The notes below the pieces were generated by a model. It had not been told where the DNA came from and made no database searches. It saw only the letters and a list, made by a program, of their open reading frames with translations. The position numbers and the translations under genes are program-made. Shown here piece by piece: positions 7,977 to 15,921 of a stretch of DNA of 64,000 bases. Numbering within the stretch: position 1 is the stretch's first letter; each line of letters begins with the position of its first letter. The stretch comes from Streptomyces anulatus. GTDB lineage: Bacteria; Actinomycetota; Actinomycetes; Streptomycetales; Streptomycetaceae. The stretch lies in assembly GCF_000721175.1 (NCBI RefSeq), contig NZ_JOEZ01000019.1, positions 1-64,000 on the forward strand, written 5' to 3'.

Positions 7977-9281
7977 ATGTCCGGCATGGTGACTGAGGTC
8001 CGCCCGCCGCGACACGATGAGATGGCTGCGTACTACCGGGCATTGCCGTACGCGAGTGGCTTGCCGAGCTGGGAGCCCGCGGACGCAGCGTGGCACGGCG
8101 GCCCCGAGCCGTGGCCCCCGCAGCGCACGCCCGCGAGCGGGGACCAGCTTGAGAAGTGGGCCGCAGCAGATATCAAGGACAAAGCGTTCCACCCGATCGC
8201 GGCATTCGTCGACGGCAGATGCGTCGGCGCATCGGCAACCATCTCCTTCGAGGTGACGGTTCCCGGCGGGGGAACGGGGAGGATGGCCGGCGTCACTGCC
8301 ACCGGGGTGATCGCGACGCACCGCCGGCGCGGGTACCTGCGGCAGATGATGCAGGCCATGTTCGATGCGGCTCTCGAGCGAGGCGAGCCGTTGGCGATGC
8401 TCAGCGCGAGCGAGGGCAGCATCTACGGACGGTTCGGGTTCTCGCCCGCGACCTACCGCACTCGGTGGGAGCTGGCCCGTCACGAAGCCGCCCTCCTTCC
8501 GGCCGAGCCCGATCCCGGGTCGCTGGAACTGGTTGACGCGGCCCGGGCGAAGAAGGCGTGGCCTCGGGTGCATGCGCAGGTGCGTGCCCACCGCATCGGG
8601 GAACTCAGCCCTCTCCCCGGACGCTGGGACGGGCTGTCCGACGAAGCAGACGGCACCAACGGGCCACTGCGCTATCTCACCCACCGCGACCAGCACGGCA
8701 ATGTGGACGGCATCGCCAACTTCCGGCTGCCATGGTCCCCGACCACGGACCGTGCCGGAACGCTCGTGGTGGAAGCCCTGGAGGCAACGAACCCCGTGGC
8801 CTACCGGGCCCTGTGGGGACTACTGATCGACTTCGACCTCACCAAAACCGTCGTAGCAGCCGGTCGGCCACGCGACGAACCCCTGCGGTGGATGCTCACC
8901 AACCCGCGGGCGATGCGCATCACCCGCCAGACCGACAACCTATGGGCGCGCCTTCTCGACGTCCCCCGCGCCCTGACGCAACGTACGTACCTGACGCCCG
9001 GCGAGCTGACGTTCACTATCGACGACGACCGGATGTGCCCGGCGAACAACAGGACCTGGCATCTGAGAGCAGACGGCCCCGTGGCGATGTGCGTTCCCAC
9101 CGACGAGACGGCCGACCTGACCCTCACGCTCTCAGCGCTCAGCTCCCTCTACTTCGGGGGCATGTCGGCGCACCACCTGGCGTATGCGGGCCACATCGCT
9201 GCGCACACCGACGGTGCGATCGGGCAGCTGGCTCGGATGTTCTGGATCGACCCCGAACCGCACAACTCCTTCGGCTTCTGA
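7977..9281 (+). CDS. Eis-type GNAT N-acetyltransferase (element cargo)
   Basis: About 434 residues with the layout of Eis (enhanced intracellular survival) acetyltransferases: an N-terminal GNAT fold, a second GNAT-like region, and a C-terminal SCP2-like domain. The acetyl-CoA loop is VIATHRRRGYLRQMM. SIYGRFGFSPAT at about residues 148-159 carries the Tyr that acts as general acid in Mycobacterium Eis, and the chain ends in Phe, whose carboxylate is the general base there. Eis enzymes acetylate aminoglycosides and other amines. The ATG at 7977 has GGTGG upstream; 7986 is an alternative. Being cargo of a transposon next to an MFS pump suggests a resistance role, which is inference. Confidence 0.85.
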   Translation: MSGMVTEVRPPRHDEMAAYYRALPYASGLPSWEPADAAWHGGPEPWPPQRTPASGDQLEKWAAADIKDKAFHPIAAFVDGRCVGASATISFEVTVPGGGTGRMAGVTATGVIATHRRRGYLRQMMQAMFDAALERGEPLAMLSASEGSIYGRFGFSPATYRTRWELARHEAALLPAEPDPGSLELVDAARAKKAWPRVHAQVRAHRIGELSPLPGRWDGLSDEADGTNGPLRYLTHRDQHGNVDGIANFRLPWSPTTDRAGTLVVEALEATNPVAYRALWGLLIDFDLTKTVVAAGRPRDEPLRWMLTNPRAMRITRQTDNLWARLLDVPRALTQRTYLTPGELTFTIDDDRMCPANNRTWHLRADGPVAMCVPTDETADLTLTLSALSSLYFGGMSAHHLAYAGHIAAHTDGAIGQLARMFWIDPEPHNSFGF

Positions 9282-9437
9282 CGAGGCGGTGCCTGTCGAG
9301 TGATGCCTTCGGCTGGTCAGGCCGCTTGGCCGTAGCCCTCGGTGCGTGGACTGTCGGGGGGTGACCCAGAAACGTCACGTGACTGAAAGACGTTGAGCAA
9401 GTGCTCCCCGGGTCGAGGAGATCCGGGATCATGAAGC

Positions 9438-10325
9438 ATGCTCCCGGATGACTGGCACCTCACCCAAGACGTTGACGACTTCCTCGCCCGAGCCGGGGAC
9501 TTCCTGCGCTCGCGCCCCGCCCTCCACAACACGCCGCTGACGGACATCGAGAAACTGCGGATACGCAGGCCGGACGCACACGGCCTCATCACCGCCGTCT
9601 TCGGCCGACTGGAGGCCGGAGGCGAGGTCCACGCGGTCTTCTACCTCACTTCCCGCGGCCGCCTGGGCCTCACCCCCCTCTCTGTCGAGCAGACCGACGC
9701 CCTCGCCGCCCACCTGGCCGTCCTTGGCCACTCGCCCGCCAACGTCATCGCGGACCACGACACCGCCACCGCATTCGCCGCCTCCTGGCAGCGGCACACG
9801 GGCGCGGCGCCAACACGCTACTGGCGGACGCATCTCTACCGTCTCGGCACACTCACCCCGCCGCAGCCGCACCCGGAGGGCCGGGGCCGTCCAACGGACC
9901 GGGCAGACCGCGAACACGTCGTGCGCTGGTGCCGTGAGTTCTGCGTCGACGTCGGAGAGCAGTCCTCCATCGACTTGATCGACGCCGGATCCTGGGACGA
10001 CTCGCGCTTCGGCGACCGGCACTTCACCTTTTGGGAGACCCCGGACGGCACCCCCGTCTCGATGGCGGCTGCGACCTCGGTCATCGGCGGCGTGGTCCGG
10101 GTGGATCCCGTCTACACCCCGGCCCATCTCCGGGGCCGCGGCTACGCGGGCGCTGTGACGGTCGAGGCGAGCCGGGCAGCGCGTGCCGCGGGCGCGACGG
10201 ACGTCGTCCTGTTCACGGACCCGGACAACCCCACCAGCAACGCCCTCTACCAGCGTCTGGGATACGTCCGTATCGCCGACTTCGCCGGATACAGGTTCTC
10301 CTACGACGCACCAGAGGCAGGATGA
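9438..10325 (+). CDS. GNAT family N-acetyltransferase (element cargo)
   Basis: A 295-residue protein with the acetyltransferase fold in its C-terminal half: VDPVYTPAHLRGRGYAGAV is the acetyl-CoA binding motif A (R-G-R-G-Y-A) and NPTSNALYQRLGYVRI is the usual final strand-helix of GNATs. The N-terminal half is helical and less typical, as in two-domain GNATs. It is the last gene of the element, 136 bp before the point where the ligase frame resumes. The substrate is unknown. Confidence 0.85.
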   Translation: MLPDDWHLTQDVDDFLARAGDFLRSRPALHNTPLTDIEKLRIRRPDAHGLITAVFGRLEAGGEVHAVFYLTSRGRLGLTPLSVEQTDALAAHLAVLGHSPANVIADHDTATAFAASWQRHTGAAPTRYWRTHLYRLGTLTPPQPHPEGRGRPTDRADREHVVRWCREFCVDVGEQSSIDLIDAGSWDDSRFGDRHFTFWETPDGTPVSMAAATSVIGGVVRVDPVYTPAHLRGRGYAGAVTVEASRAARAAGATDVVLFTDPDNPTSNALYQRLGYVRIADFAGYRFSYDAPEAG

Positions 10326-10461
10326 CCAGCTCCCCTGGACAATGGCCCAAGAAGGTTCACCAGTAGCTCCCGCATCGGCAGTACGGCGGGCTATGCGCAC
10401 CATCTGCCGCGGACTGCTGCGCGAATAGTGCATGAATCGAATACTGCCTCTTCGCCAGTAG

Positions 10462-10848
10462 GTCCGCGAGACGAGTGAGGCGATCGTCGGCGCGGTCACC
10501 GGCTCCCTGGCTCATCCGCGGACGCTGCTGCTCGGCAGGTACGACACCGAAGGCAGCTTCCAGTACGTCGGCCGTACCACGGCCCTCTCCCGCACAGCAG
10601 GCACTGCAGTCGCCGTCCTGCTCACGGCCGGACTGCGCGGCCATCCGTGGACGGGCTGGTCGTTCTCCGCCGGGTGGAGCAGCCGGGAGCAACTGGACGT
10701 CACTTTGGTGCAGCCCGAACTGGTGGTGGAAGTCGGCGTCGACGTCGCCCGTGACGCCTCAGGCCGGTGGCGTCATCCTGCGCGCTGGCACCGCATTCGA
10801 GCCGAGATGCATCCGATGCAAGTGCCGAAGTTCGGAGAACCGGACTAA
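10462..10848 (+). pseudogene. ATP-dependent DNA ligase, C-terminal OB-domain half, separated from its start
   Basis: Reading from GTC at 10462 gives 128 codons to a TAA (10846-10848): VRETSEAIVGAVTG, then LLLGRYD, GRTTALSR, HPWTGWSF and a final PARWHRIRAEMHPMQVP. This is the OB-fold domain of an ATP-dependent DNA ligase (motif V/VI region). It continues exactly from GWEKYK at 2359-2376 on the other side of the inserted element. It has no start codon or ribosome-binding site, so it cannot be made unless the element excises. The frame is intact without internal stops, so insertion is probably recent or the gene can be restored. Confidence 0.88.
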
Positions 10849-10930
10849 CCGTCAGCTGAAGGCGATGGTCCAGAAGCGACTCTAGCTATGCCGAGCTGGC
10901 TCTTCTTGGAAAGCCGCACCAAGATGCCTC

Positions 10931-10951
10931 GATGTTGTATTGAATGCAACA
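10931..10951. repeat. Palindrome at element 2 left end, matches element 1 site
   Basis: TGTTG (10933-10937) and CAACA (10947-10951) are inverted around TATTGAATG. Aligned with element 1, both read CGATG, optional AA, TTGYA, a 5-bp AT-rich centre (TTGAA or GTTAA), then TGCAACA. The ATG start of the second recombinase lies inside this palindrome, so binding here could also control its expression. Confidence 0.6.
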
Positions 10952-12074
10952 CGTGGAAGAGAGAGTCAACCTGCCTGGCTCGGCGCGTATGGTCCTCGTC
11001 GACAACGTGGTGCCGTTCGATCCCGAGCCTCAGATCTTCGAGGCGATGCTGGAGGGATGGGCGCGGCAGCAACGCGTGCGTTTTTTGAAGAAGGAGACGA
11101 TCGACCGGCGGCTGGCCCTGGTACGCCGGGCGTCTCGGTTCTCTGGGCAGTATCCCTGGCAGTGGAGTGCTGCCGAGATCGAGGCGTTCATCGACGGCCT
11201 GCGTTCAGGTAGCCGGCCGATCAAGGTGTCCACGGCACGGGGCCACCTGACCAACTTGCAGCTGTTCTTGGGCTTCGCGACCGACCCTCGATACGGGTGG
11301 GCGGCCGTGTGCACGGAGCGGTTCGGTCAGGCACCGCAGCAGGTGCTCGGCGAGTGGAACACGATCACGCACGCGAATGAGTACGAGGGGTCACCAGAGC
11401 GACGCCCTTTCACCTACGCCGAAGTGCAGGCGCTCTTTGATGCGGCTGACGGGCTGGTGGAGTCCGTCCGGGCCCGGCGGCGGAAGGGGGCTCTCGCGGC
11501 TCAGCGCGATGCCGCGCTGTTGAAGATGTTCTACGCCTTCGGGCTGCGTCGGCGGGAGGCGTGGGGCTTGGATCTCGCAGACCTGCGCAGGAACCCGAAA
11601 ATGCCGGCCCTGGGGCAGGTGGGCGTTGTGCGGGTGCGGTGGGGGAAGTCGTCGCGCGGCGGACCGCCGAAGCGGCGAACCGTTCTGTTGGTGCCGGAGA
11701 TGGATTGGGTCGTCCCCGTCTTGCAGCAGTGGGTGGACGAAGTGCGGCCGCTGTTCTCGCCCGGGGCTCACCCGGCGTGGTGGGTGACCGAGCGCCGCGG
11801 TCGGATGTCGTGCCGGCGCATGGATGATGTCTTCGCTTCGGTTCGCGAAGCGGCGGGCCTGGACGAGGCGTTGGACCTCCACTGTCTGCGGCACTCCTAC
11901 ATCACGCACCTGATCGAGTTCGGATACCCGGAGCGGTTCGTCCAGGACCAGGTCGGTCATCGGTATGCATCGACGACGGCCATTTACACCGGTGTGTCGT
12001 TGGAGTTCCGCAATCGTCTGCTGACGCAGTCGCTGCGTGATCGTCACCCTGAACTGTGGGAGCCTGCTCTGTGA
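10944..12074 (+). CDS. Tyrosine recombinase/integrase of element 2 (catalytically complete)
   Basis: A 376-residue homologue of the element 1 recombinase along its whole length (both share GSARxxL, EGWARQQ, EYEGxPxRRP and EVQALFDAAD). Catalytic residues are present: Arg near 202 (FGLRRREAW), His-x-x-Arg near 313-316 (HCLRHSY), His near 339 (QVGH) and Tyr near 347 (TTAIYTG). The ATG at 10944 lies within the left-end palindrome; a GTG at 10953 is the alternative start. The stop overlaps the GTG of the XRE gene by 4 nt. Confidence 0.9.
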   Translation: MQHVEERVNLPGSARMVLVDNVVPFDPEPQIFEAMLEGWARQQRVRFLKKETIDRRLALVRRASRFSGQYPWQWSAAEIEAFIDGLRSGSRPIKVSTARGHLTNLQLFLGFATDPRYGWAAVCTERFGQAPQQVLGEWNTITHANEYEGSPERRPFTYAEVQALFDAADGLVESVRARRRKGALAAQRDAALLKMFYAFGLRRREAWGLDLADLRRNPKMPALGQVGVVRVRWGKSSRGGPPKRRTVLLVPEMDWVVPVLQQWVDEVRPLFSPGAHPAWWVTERRGRMSCRRMDDVFASVREAAGLDEALDLHCLRHSYITHLIEFGYPERFVQDQVGHRYASTTAIYTGVSLEFRNRLLTQSLRDRHPELWEPAL

Positions 12075-12394
12075 TCAAGAAGATGGGAATCGTCTGGGGG
12101 CTGAGGCTGAGGATGGCCGAGCACGGACTGTTCCAGACCACGGATCTTGTGCCGCTGCTGGCTGAACGCGGCATCCACCTGTCCCGCGAGCAGGTGTACC
12201 GGCTGGTGACACAGCCTCCGCAGCGGCTGTCCATGGACACGCTGGCCGCGCTGTGCGACATCCTCGGCTGCACCCCTAACGATCTGATCGAAGTAGAGGT
12301 CGCAAACGCGCAGGTCCGCAAGACCGCGGAAGGTACGCCGACACCACCACCGCCAGTGCGGCGCAGCACTATCCGACGCCCCGATTCGACATGA
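12071..12394 (+). CDS. Small XRE/Cro-type helix-turn-helix protein of the second trio
   Basis: A 107-residue counterpart of the element 1 protein, with the same MIKKMG start, the LVPLLAERGIHLSREQVYRL helix-turn-helix, the QPPQR turn and the CTPNDLIE end of the domain. The GTG start is in the 4-nt overlap with the recombinase stop, and its own stop overlaps the following ATG. Near identity of the DNA-contacting helices between the two copies implies that they recognise similar sites, which could allow cross-talk between the elements. Confidence 0.85.
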   Translation: MIKKMGIVWGLRLRMAEHGLFQTTDLVPLLAERGIHLSREQVYRLVTQPPQRLSMDTLAALCDILGCTPNDLIEVEVANAQVRKTAEGTPTPPPPVRRSTIRRPDST

Positions 12395-14658
12395 GCCGGC
12401 CAGAGCCGCCAGCCGTGGTCCGTGCCCGCGTTGTCGCGCATCTGACGCGGGCGGTGCTCGAACTCGCTGTGGAGGAAGCCGAGCAGGCGCTGGTCGCCGT
12501 CAATGCGCACCGCCACATCGGCCTCCACCGCTTGGATGACCATCTGCGTCAGCATCCCGACGCCTTGAGTTCGGGTGACGCGGATATGCCCCCTTCTCTA
12601 CACCGGCTTCTGCGTCACCTGCACGCGGCCGGGCACCAGGTGACTGTTCCGGCATGCGCACGGTGCGGCAAGCAGCGCCGATTGCCGGAGCGGAGTCCGC
12701 AGGGACGCGTCTGTTCCAGCTGTGCTGCCGCAGGCCGAATGAGGGTCTGTGTCCGCTGCGATGTCGTGCGCGTCGTGGCTGCGGCGCTGCCGGAGGGGCC
12801 GTTGTGCAGCAGTTGCGTCGCTGCGGACCCGTCGCGGCACGAAGAGTGCAGCGTCTGCGAACGCCGGGCGCGCGTCAACCGCCGTCTGCCTGGCGGTCGG
12901 CCGGTGTGCGCGGCCTGCGCACACCGCCCTGCTGAATGCTGCAGTTCCTGCGGACGAACGGGTCTGGTGGCACGACGACTTGAGACCGGCCCCTTGTGTG
13001 ACAGTTGCTACCGCGCTCACCGTCTGCCGCGGGAGTGCGGACTGTGCGGCAGGACAACCGTCATCCACGTCAGGGCACGCAACGGTGCTCCTGAACTTTG
13101 CCGGTCCTGTGCCAAGGGGCCAATGGCCGTGTGCATCGACTGCCGAAGGTTACGGCCCTGTACTGGTCTTCGGGCGGGAGTGCCGCGCTGCAGTTCCTGC
13201 CGGTCGCACCCTGTCGTTCCCTGCACGCGGTGCGGGCAGCACAAGCGGCGCCGGGCTCGATGGCCGTTAGGAGGCGTATGCGCTTCCTGCTACGGCTACA
13301 TCCGCGCGCACCCGCGTCCGTGCGCCACGTGCGGTCGCACTCGGCCCTTGATCGGTCCGGGCCCGGGTGGACGGGGTACGTGCGGAGTGTGCTCCGGCGC
13401 CACCAACGCCTATCTGTGCTCGACCTGCGGTTCGGGCCGGGAAACCGAACGTGGTACCCGCTGCGCCCGCTGCGTGTTGCGTGACCGCCTCGCCACCGAA
13501 TTCCTCAGCAGCCGCGGCGAAGTCCCCGCAGAAGTCCGGCCGCTGCTTGGGGCGTTGGTGCGCGTCCCCAGAGCGCGTTCGATCCTGGTCTGGCTGGACA
13601 AGCCACGCGGTGGAGCCGCATGCCTGCGTCGCCTGGTCGCCGACGATCTCCCGCTCACCCACAAGACGCTTGACTCGGCCGACCCCGGACAGGGGGCGAC
13701 GTCGCTGCGTGCCACCCTCGTCCACCTCGGTGTCCTTCCGCCACGCAATGAGTCCCTGGCAGGCTTGCAGCCCTGGCTGGAGCGCACGCTCACGCCGCTC
13801 CCCGCGCAACACCGCCGCACCCTGCACATCTACGCAGAATGGGCCCTCTTGCGACGGGCCCGGCGACGGGCGGCACGAGGTCGCTTCACGCCGGCCAGCG
13901 CGGCAGCGGTACGCAGCGCCATTCGCTGCACTGCCGCGTTTCTCACCTGGCTGGACACCCACGACATACCGCTCGCCGACCTGACTCAAGGTGACATCGA
14001 CACGTGGCTGTCTGAGCACCGGGATCGCCGACATGTCCGGCTGTTCCTGCGCTGGGCCCACGAGCGTCGTCTCACCGGGAATCTTGAGGTCAGCGACCGC
14101 CCCCGCGATGAACCCCACTGCTGGTGGAGCGAGTCCGAGCACTGGACGCACCTGCGACGCTGCCTGCATGACGAGGCGCTGCCCCTGGATGTGCGGGTGA
14201 CCGGGGCCCTCACGCTGCTGTACGGAATGCCGATCACGCGAATCGTTGCTCTCACGCGTTCCGACCTCACAGGCGGCAGCCCGCCTCACCTGCGCATAGG
14301 CGAGCATCCCGTGGCGCTGCCCCCCGCTGTCCACCAGCTGCTGCAGCGTCAGGCCGACCACACCGAGCCGATCTCGGCGGTAGGTCGTATCACGCCGCGC
14401 CCCAGCTGGCTCATCCCCGGCTACGCCGCTGGGACCCACCACTCAGCCCCCGCACTCGCGCGCAAGATGCGTCTGCACGGCTTGCCCGCCCGCCCCAGCC
14501 GTAACACCGCTCTGCTCGCACTGGCCGCAGACCTGCCCGCGTCAGTGCTCAGCGACACCCTCGGCATCAGCATCAGCGCAGCCCTGCAGTGGACCCGGAG
14601 AGCCGCCCGCGACTGGAACAGCTACCTAGCGGCTCGTTCTACGGAAGACCGGGACTGA
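12391..14658 (+). CDS. Nine-zinc-ribbon protein with degenerate tyrosine-recombinase C-terminus (copy 2)
   Basis: A 755-residue homologue of the 774-residue element 1 protein. Nine paired CxxC ribbons occupy about residues 88-360 (for example CARC/CSSC, CGLC/CRSC, CTRC/CASC, CSTC/CARC). A core-binding-like helical part follows at about 450-570, then a catalytic-domain-like end with LLYGMPITRIVALTRSDL and PSRNTALLALAADL. The box II His, the GH His (here GI) and the Tyr (here Trp, LQW) are lost, as in copy 1. Two diverged copies keeping the same ribbon number and the same losses argue that the non-catalytic design is functional, not decay. Confidence 0.75.
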   Translation: MSRPEPPAVVRARVVAHLTRAVLELAVEEAEQALVAVNAHRHIGLHRLDDHLRQHPDALSSGDADMPPSLHRLLRHLHAAGHQVTVPACARCGKQRRLPERSPQGRVCSSCAAAGRMRVCVRCDVVRVVAAALPEGPLCSSCVAADPSRHEECSVCERRARVNRRLPGGRPVCAACAHRPAECCSSCGRTGLVARRLETGPLCDSCYRAHRLPRECGLCGRTTVIHVRARNGAPELCRSCAKGPMAVCIDCRRLRPCTGLRAGVPRCSSCRSHPVVPCTRCGQHKRRRARWPLGGVCASCYGYIRAHPRPCATCGRTRPLIGPGPGGRGTCGVCSGATNAYLCSTCGSGRETERGTRCARCVLRDRLATEFLSSRGEVPAEVRPLLGALVRVPRARSILVWLDKPRGGAACLRRLVADDLPLTHKTLDSADPGQGATSLRATLVHLGVLPPRNESLAGLQPWLERTLTPLPAQHRRTLHIYAEWALLRRARRRAARGRFTPASAAAVRSAIRCTAAFLTWLDTHDIPLADLTQGDIDTWLSEHRDRRHVRLFLRWAHERRLTGNLEVSDRPRDEPHCWWSESEHWTHLRRCLHDEALPLDVRVTGALTLLYGMPITRIVALTRSDLTGGSPPHLRIGEHPVALPPAVHQLLQRQADHTEPISAVGRITPRPSWLIPGYAAGTHHSAPALARKMRLHGLPARPSRNTALLALAADLPASVLSDTLGISISAALQWTRRAARDWNSYLAARSTEDRD

Positions 14659-15921
14659 GCGCCGCTTCACGGACCGTTTGCGAGAGTCCCTCAGCGACGT
14701 TCGGGGGATGCCTGTCCATGGCGCGGTGAGGGCGGCGGCCACCGAGACGGAGGCGAGGAGGAGGAAGAGCGGTCCGTAGCCGCCCAGGGGTGTGGCGAGG
14801 GCGGCGCCCGCGAAGGGGGCGAGGGCTGCGGCTGTGGTTGCCGGTGCGGCGAGGACCCCGGAGAGGCGTCCGTAGTGGGTGGCGCCCCAGCGGTCGGTGA
14901 TGGCGGTCGCCTGTAGCAGAGTGAGGTTGCCGCGGACCATGCCAGCCACGACCGACACGGCGATGAGCAGGGCGTACGGGCCGGGGACGGCGGCGAAGGC
15001 GGCGGTGGTCAGGCCGCCGAGGGCAATCAGGATCGTGGTGCGGGCGGTGGCGGCGGTGCGGCGGGCGAGGGCTGCGTACAGGGTGCGGCCGAGGGTCTGT
15101 CCGGCGCCACCGATGCCGAGGGCCCAGGCCGCCTGGCTGGTGGTGTACCCGCGTTCCAGCAGGAGGGGGACGAGGGCGACGACCACGGCGTACATCGCGA
15201 AGGCCGAGAGGGTGAAGGCAGTGGCGAGCAGGAGGAAGGGTCGGCTGCGCACGACCCCGGCAGCACCTGCGCTTGTGCCCGTGCGTGCCGGGGCGGTTGC
15301 GGGGTTGGGCCAGGGTGCGCGCAGGGCAAGGGCGTGGGCGGGGATGGTGACGGCGGCGAGGATGCCGGCAAGTACGAGGTAGGTGTAGCGCCAGGACAGG
15401 TGGCCGGCGAGGGCTGCGGTCAGGGGTGCGAAGGCGGTAGAGGCGAGGCCGCCGGCGAGGGTGACGATCGTCAGCGCGCGCACGTGGTCGGGGGCCCACC
15501 AGCGGGTCAGAGCAGCGAACGCCGGCTGGTAGAAGGTGGCTGCCATGGCGAGGCCGGCCAGCGTCCAACCGGCAATGAAGACCGGGATGTTCGGGGCCGC
15601 GGCCACGATCAGCAGGCTGACCACGCCGACCACAGACCCTGTGGTCATGACGGCGCGGGGGCCTCGCCGGTCGAGGATGCGCCCGACGCGGATCCCGGTG
15701 AGGGCGGAGACGACGAGGCCGAGGGAGAACGCCGCGGTGGTCGCCCCGGCCGGCCAGCCGGTTTCGCTGGTGATCTGGGGGTTGAGGACGGGAAAGGCGT
15801 AGTAGACGATGCCCCAGCTCACGATCTGCGTGGCGCACAGGGCGGGCAGGACTGCGCGGGGCCGCGACCGGTCCCCCGATCCGGTCGCGGCCCCGTGTGG
15901 AGGGGTGCCCAGGGTGGTCAC
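14626..15921 (-). CDS. MFS transporter in the arsenic operon
   Basis: A 431-residue, 12-helix major facilitator protein starting MTTLGTPPHGAA, with QIVSWGIVYYAFPVL as helix 1. Its ATG overlaps the stop of the ArsO-like flavoprotein gene by 4 nt, so the two are cotranslated. By position it may export an arsenical or a product of the flavoprotein, but it is not recognisably ArsJ or ArsP. The last about 30 residues (SLRDSRKRSVKRRSVPVFRR) are basic and unlike a transporter tail. They are encoded antisense over the 3' end of the second recombinase trio, so the native stop may have been lost to that insertion. Confidence 0.75.
   Translation of the reverse strand: MTTLGTPPHGAATGSGDRSRPRAVLPALCATQIVSWGIVYYAFPVLNPQITSETGWPAGATTAAFSLGLVVSALTGIRVGRILDRRGPRAVMTTGSVVGVVSLLIVAAAPNIPVFIAGWTLAGLAMAATFYQPAFAALTRWWAPDHVRALTIVTLAGGLASTAFAPLTAALAGHLSWRYTYLVLAGILAAVTIPAHALALRAPWPNPATAPARTGTSAGAAGVVRSRPFLLLATAFTLSAFAMYAVVVALVPLLLERGYTTSQAAWALGIGGAGQTLGRTLYAALARRTAATARTTILIALGGLTTAAFAAVPGPYALLIAVSVVAGMVRGNLTLLQATAITDRWGATHYGRLSGVLAAPATTAAALAPFAGAALATPLGGYGPLFLLLASVSVAAALTAPWTGIPRTSLRDSRKRSVKRRSVPVFRRTSR

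Larger units (their letters stand above)
2377..10461 (+). mobile_element. Tyrosine-recombinase transposon with resistance-like cargo, inserted in a DNA ligase gene
   Basis: The boundaries come from where the ligase coding sequence stops (about 2375-2380) and resumes (about 10459-10462). The element encodes a catalytic tyrosine recombinase, an XRE-type small protein and a large zinc-ribbon/degenerate-recombinase protein, all overlapping by 4 nt, then an MFS exporter, an Eis-type acetyltransferase and a GNAT acetyltransferase. No obvious target-site duplication is visible, as is usual for Tn554-like and other tyrosine-recombinase elements. The three-protein set with sizes near 370, 109 and 774 residues recalls the Tn554 TnpA/TnpC/TnpB set, but the order is different and the large protein has an added zinc-ribbon array. 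Junction positions are uncertain by a few bases. Confidence 0.85.
10931..14660 (+). mobile_element. Second, cargo-free recombinase-trio element
   Basis: The same three genes in the same order and with the same 4-nt overlaps as element 1, without cargo. The left end is placed at the palindrome sharing sequence with element 1. The right end is not identified; it may lie shortly after the third gene's stop (14658), where the 3' end of the facing MFS gene also runs. It begins about 85 bp after the ligase stop codon. The two trios differ clearly in sequence, so this is a diverged family member and not a recent duplicate. Confidence 0.7.

Noticed and set aside
10381..10461. Clear inverted terminal repeat matching the element 1 left end
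   Set aside because: Only a loose match with several gaps could be found; not strong enough to list as a repeat.
10475..10885. 136-residue plus-strand frame
   Set aside because: It is out of frame with the clear ligase OB-domain reading (10462-10848), which has recognisable motifs; the other frame is a shadow.
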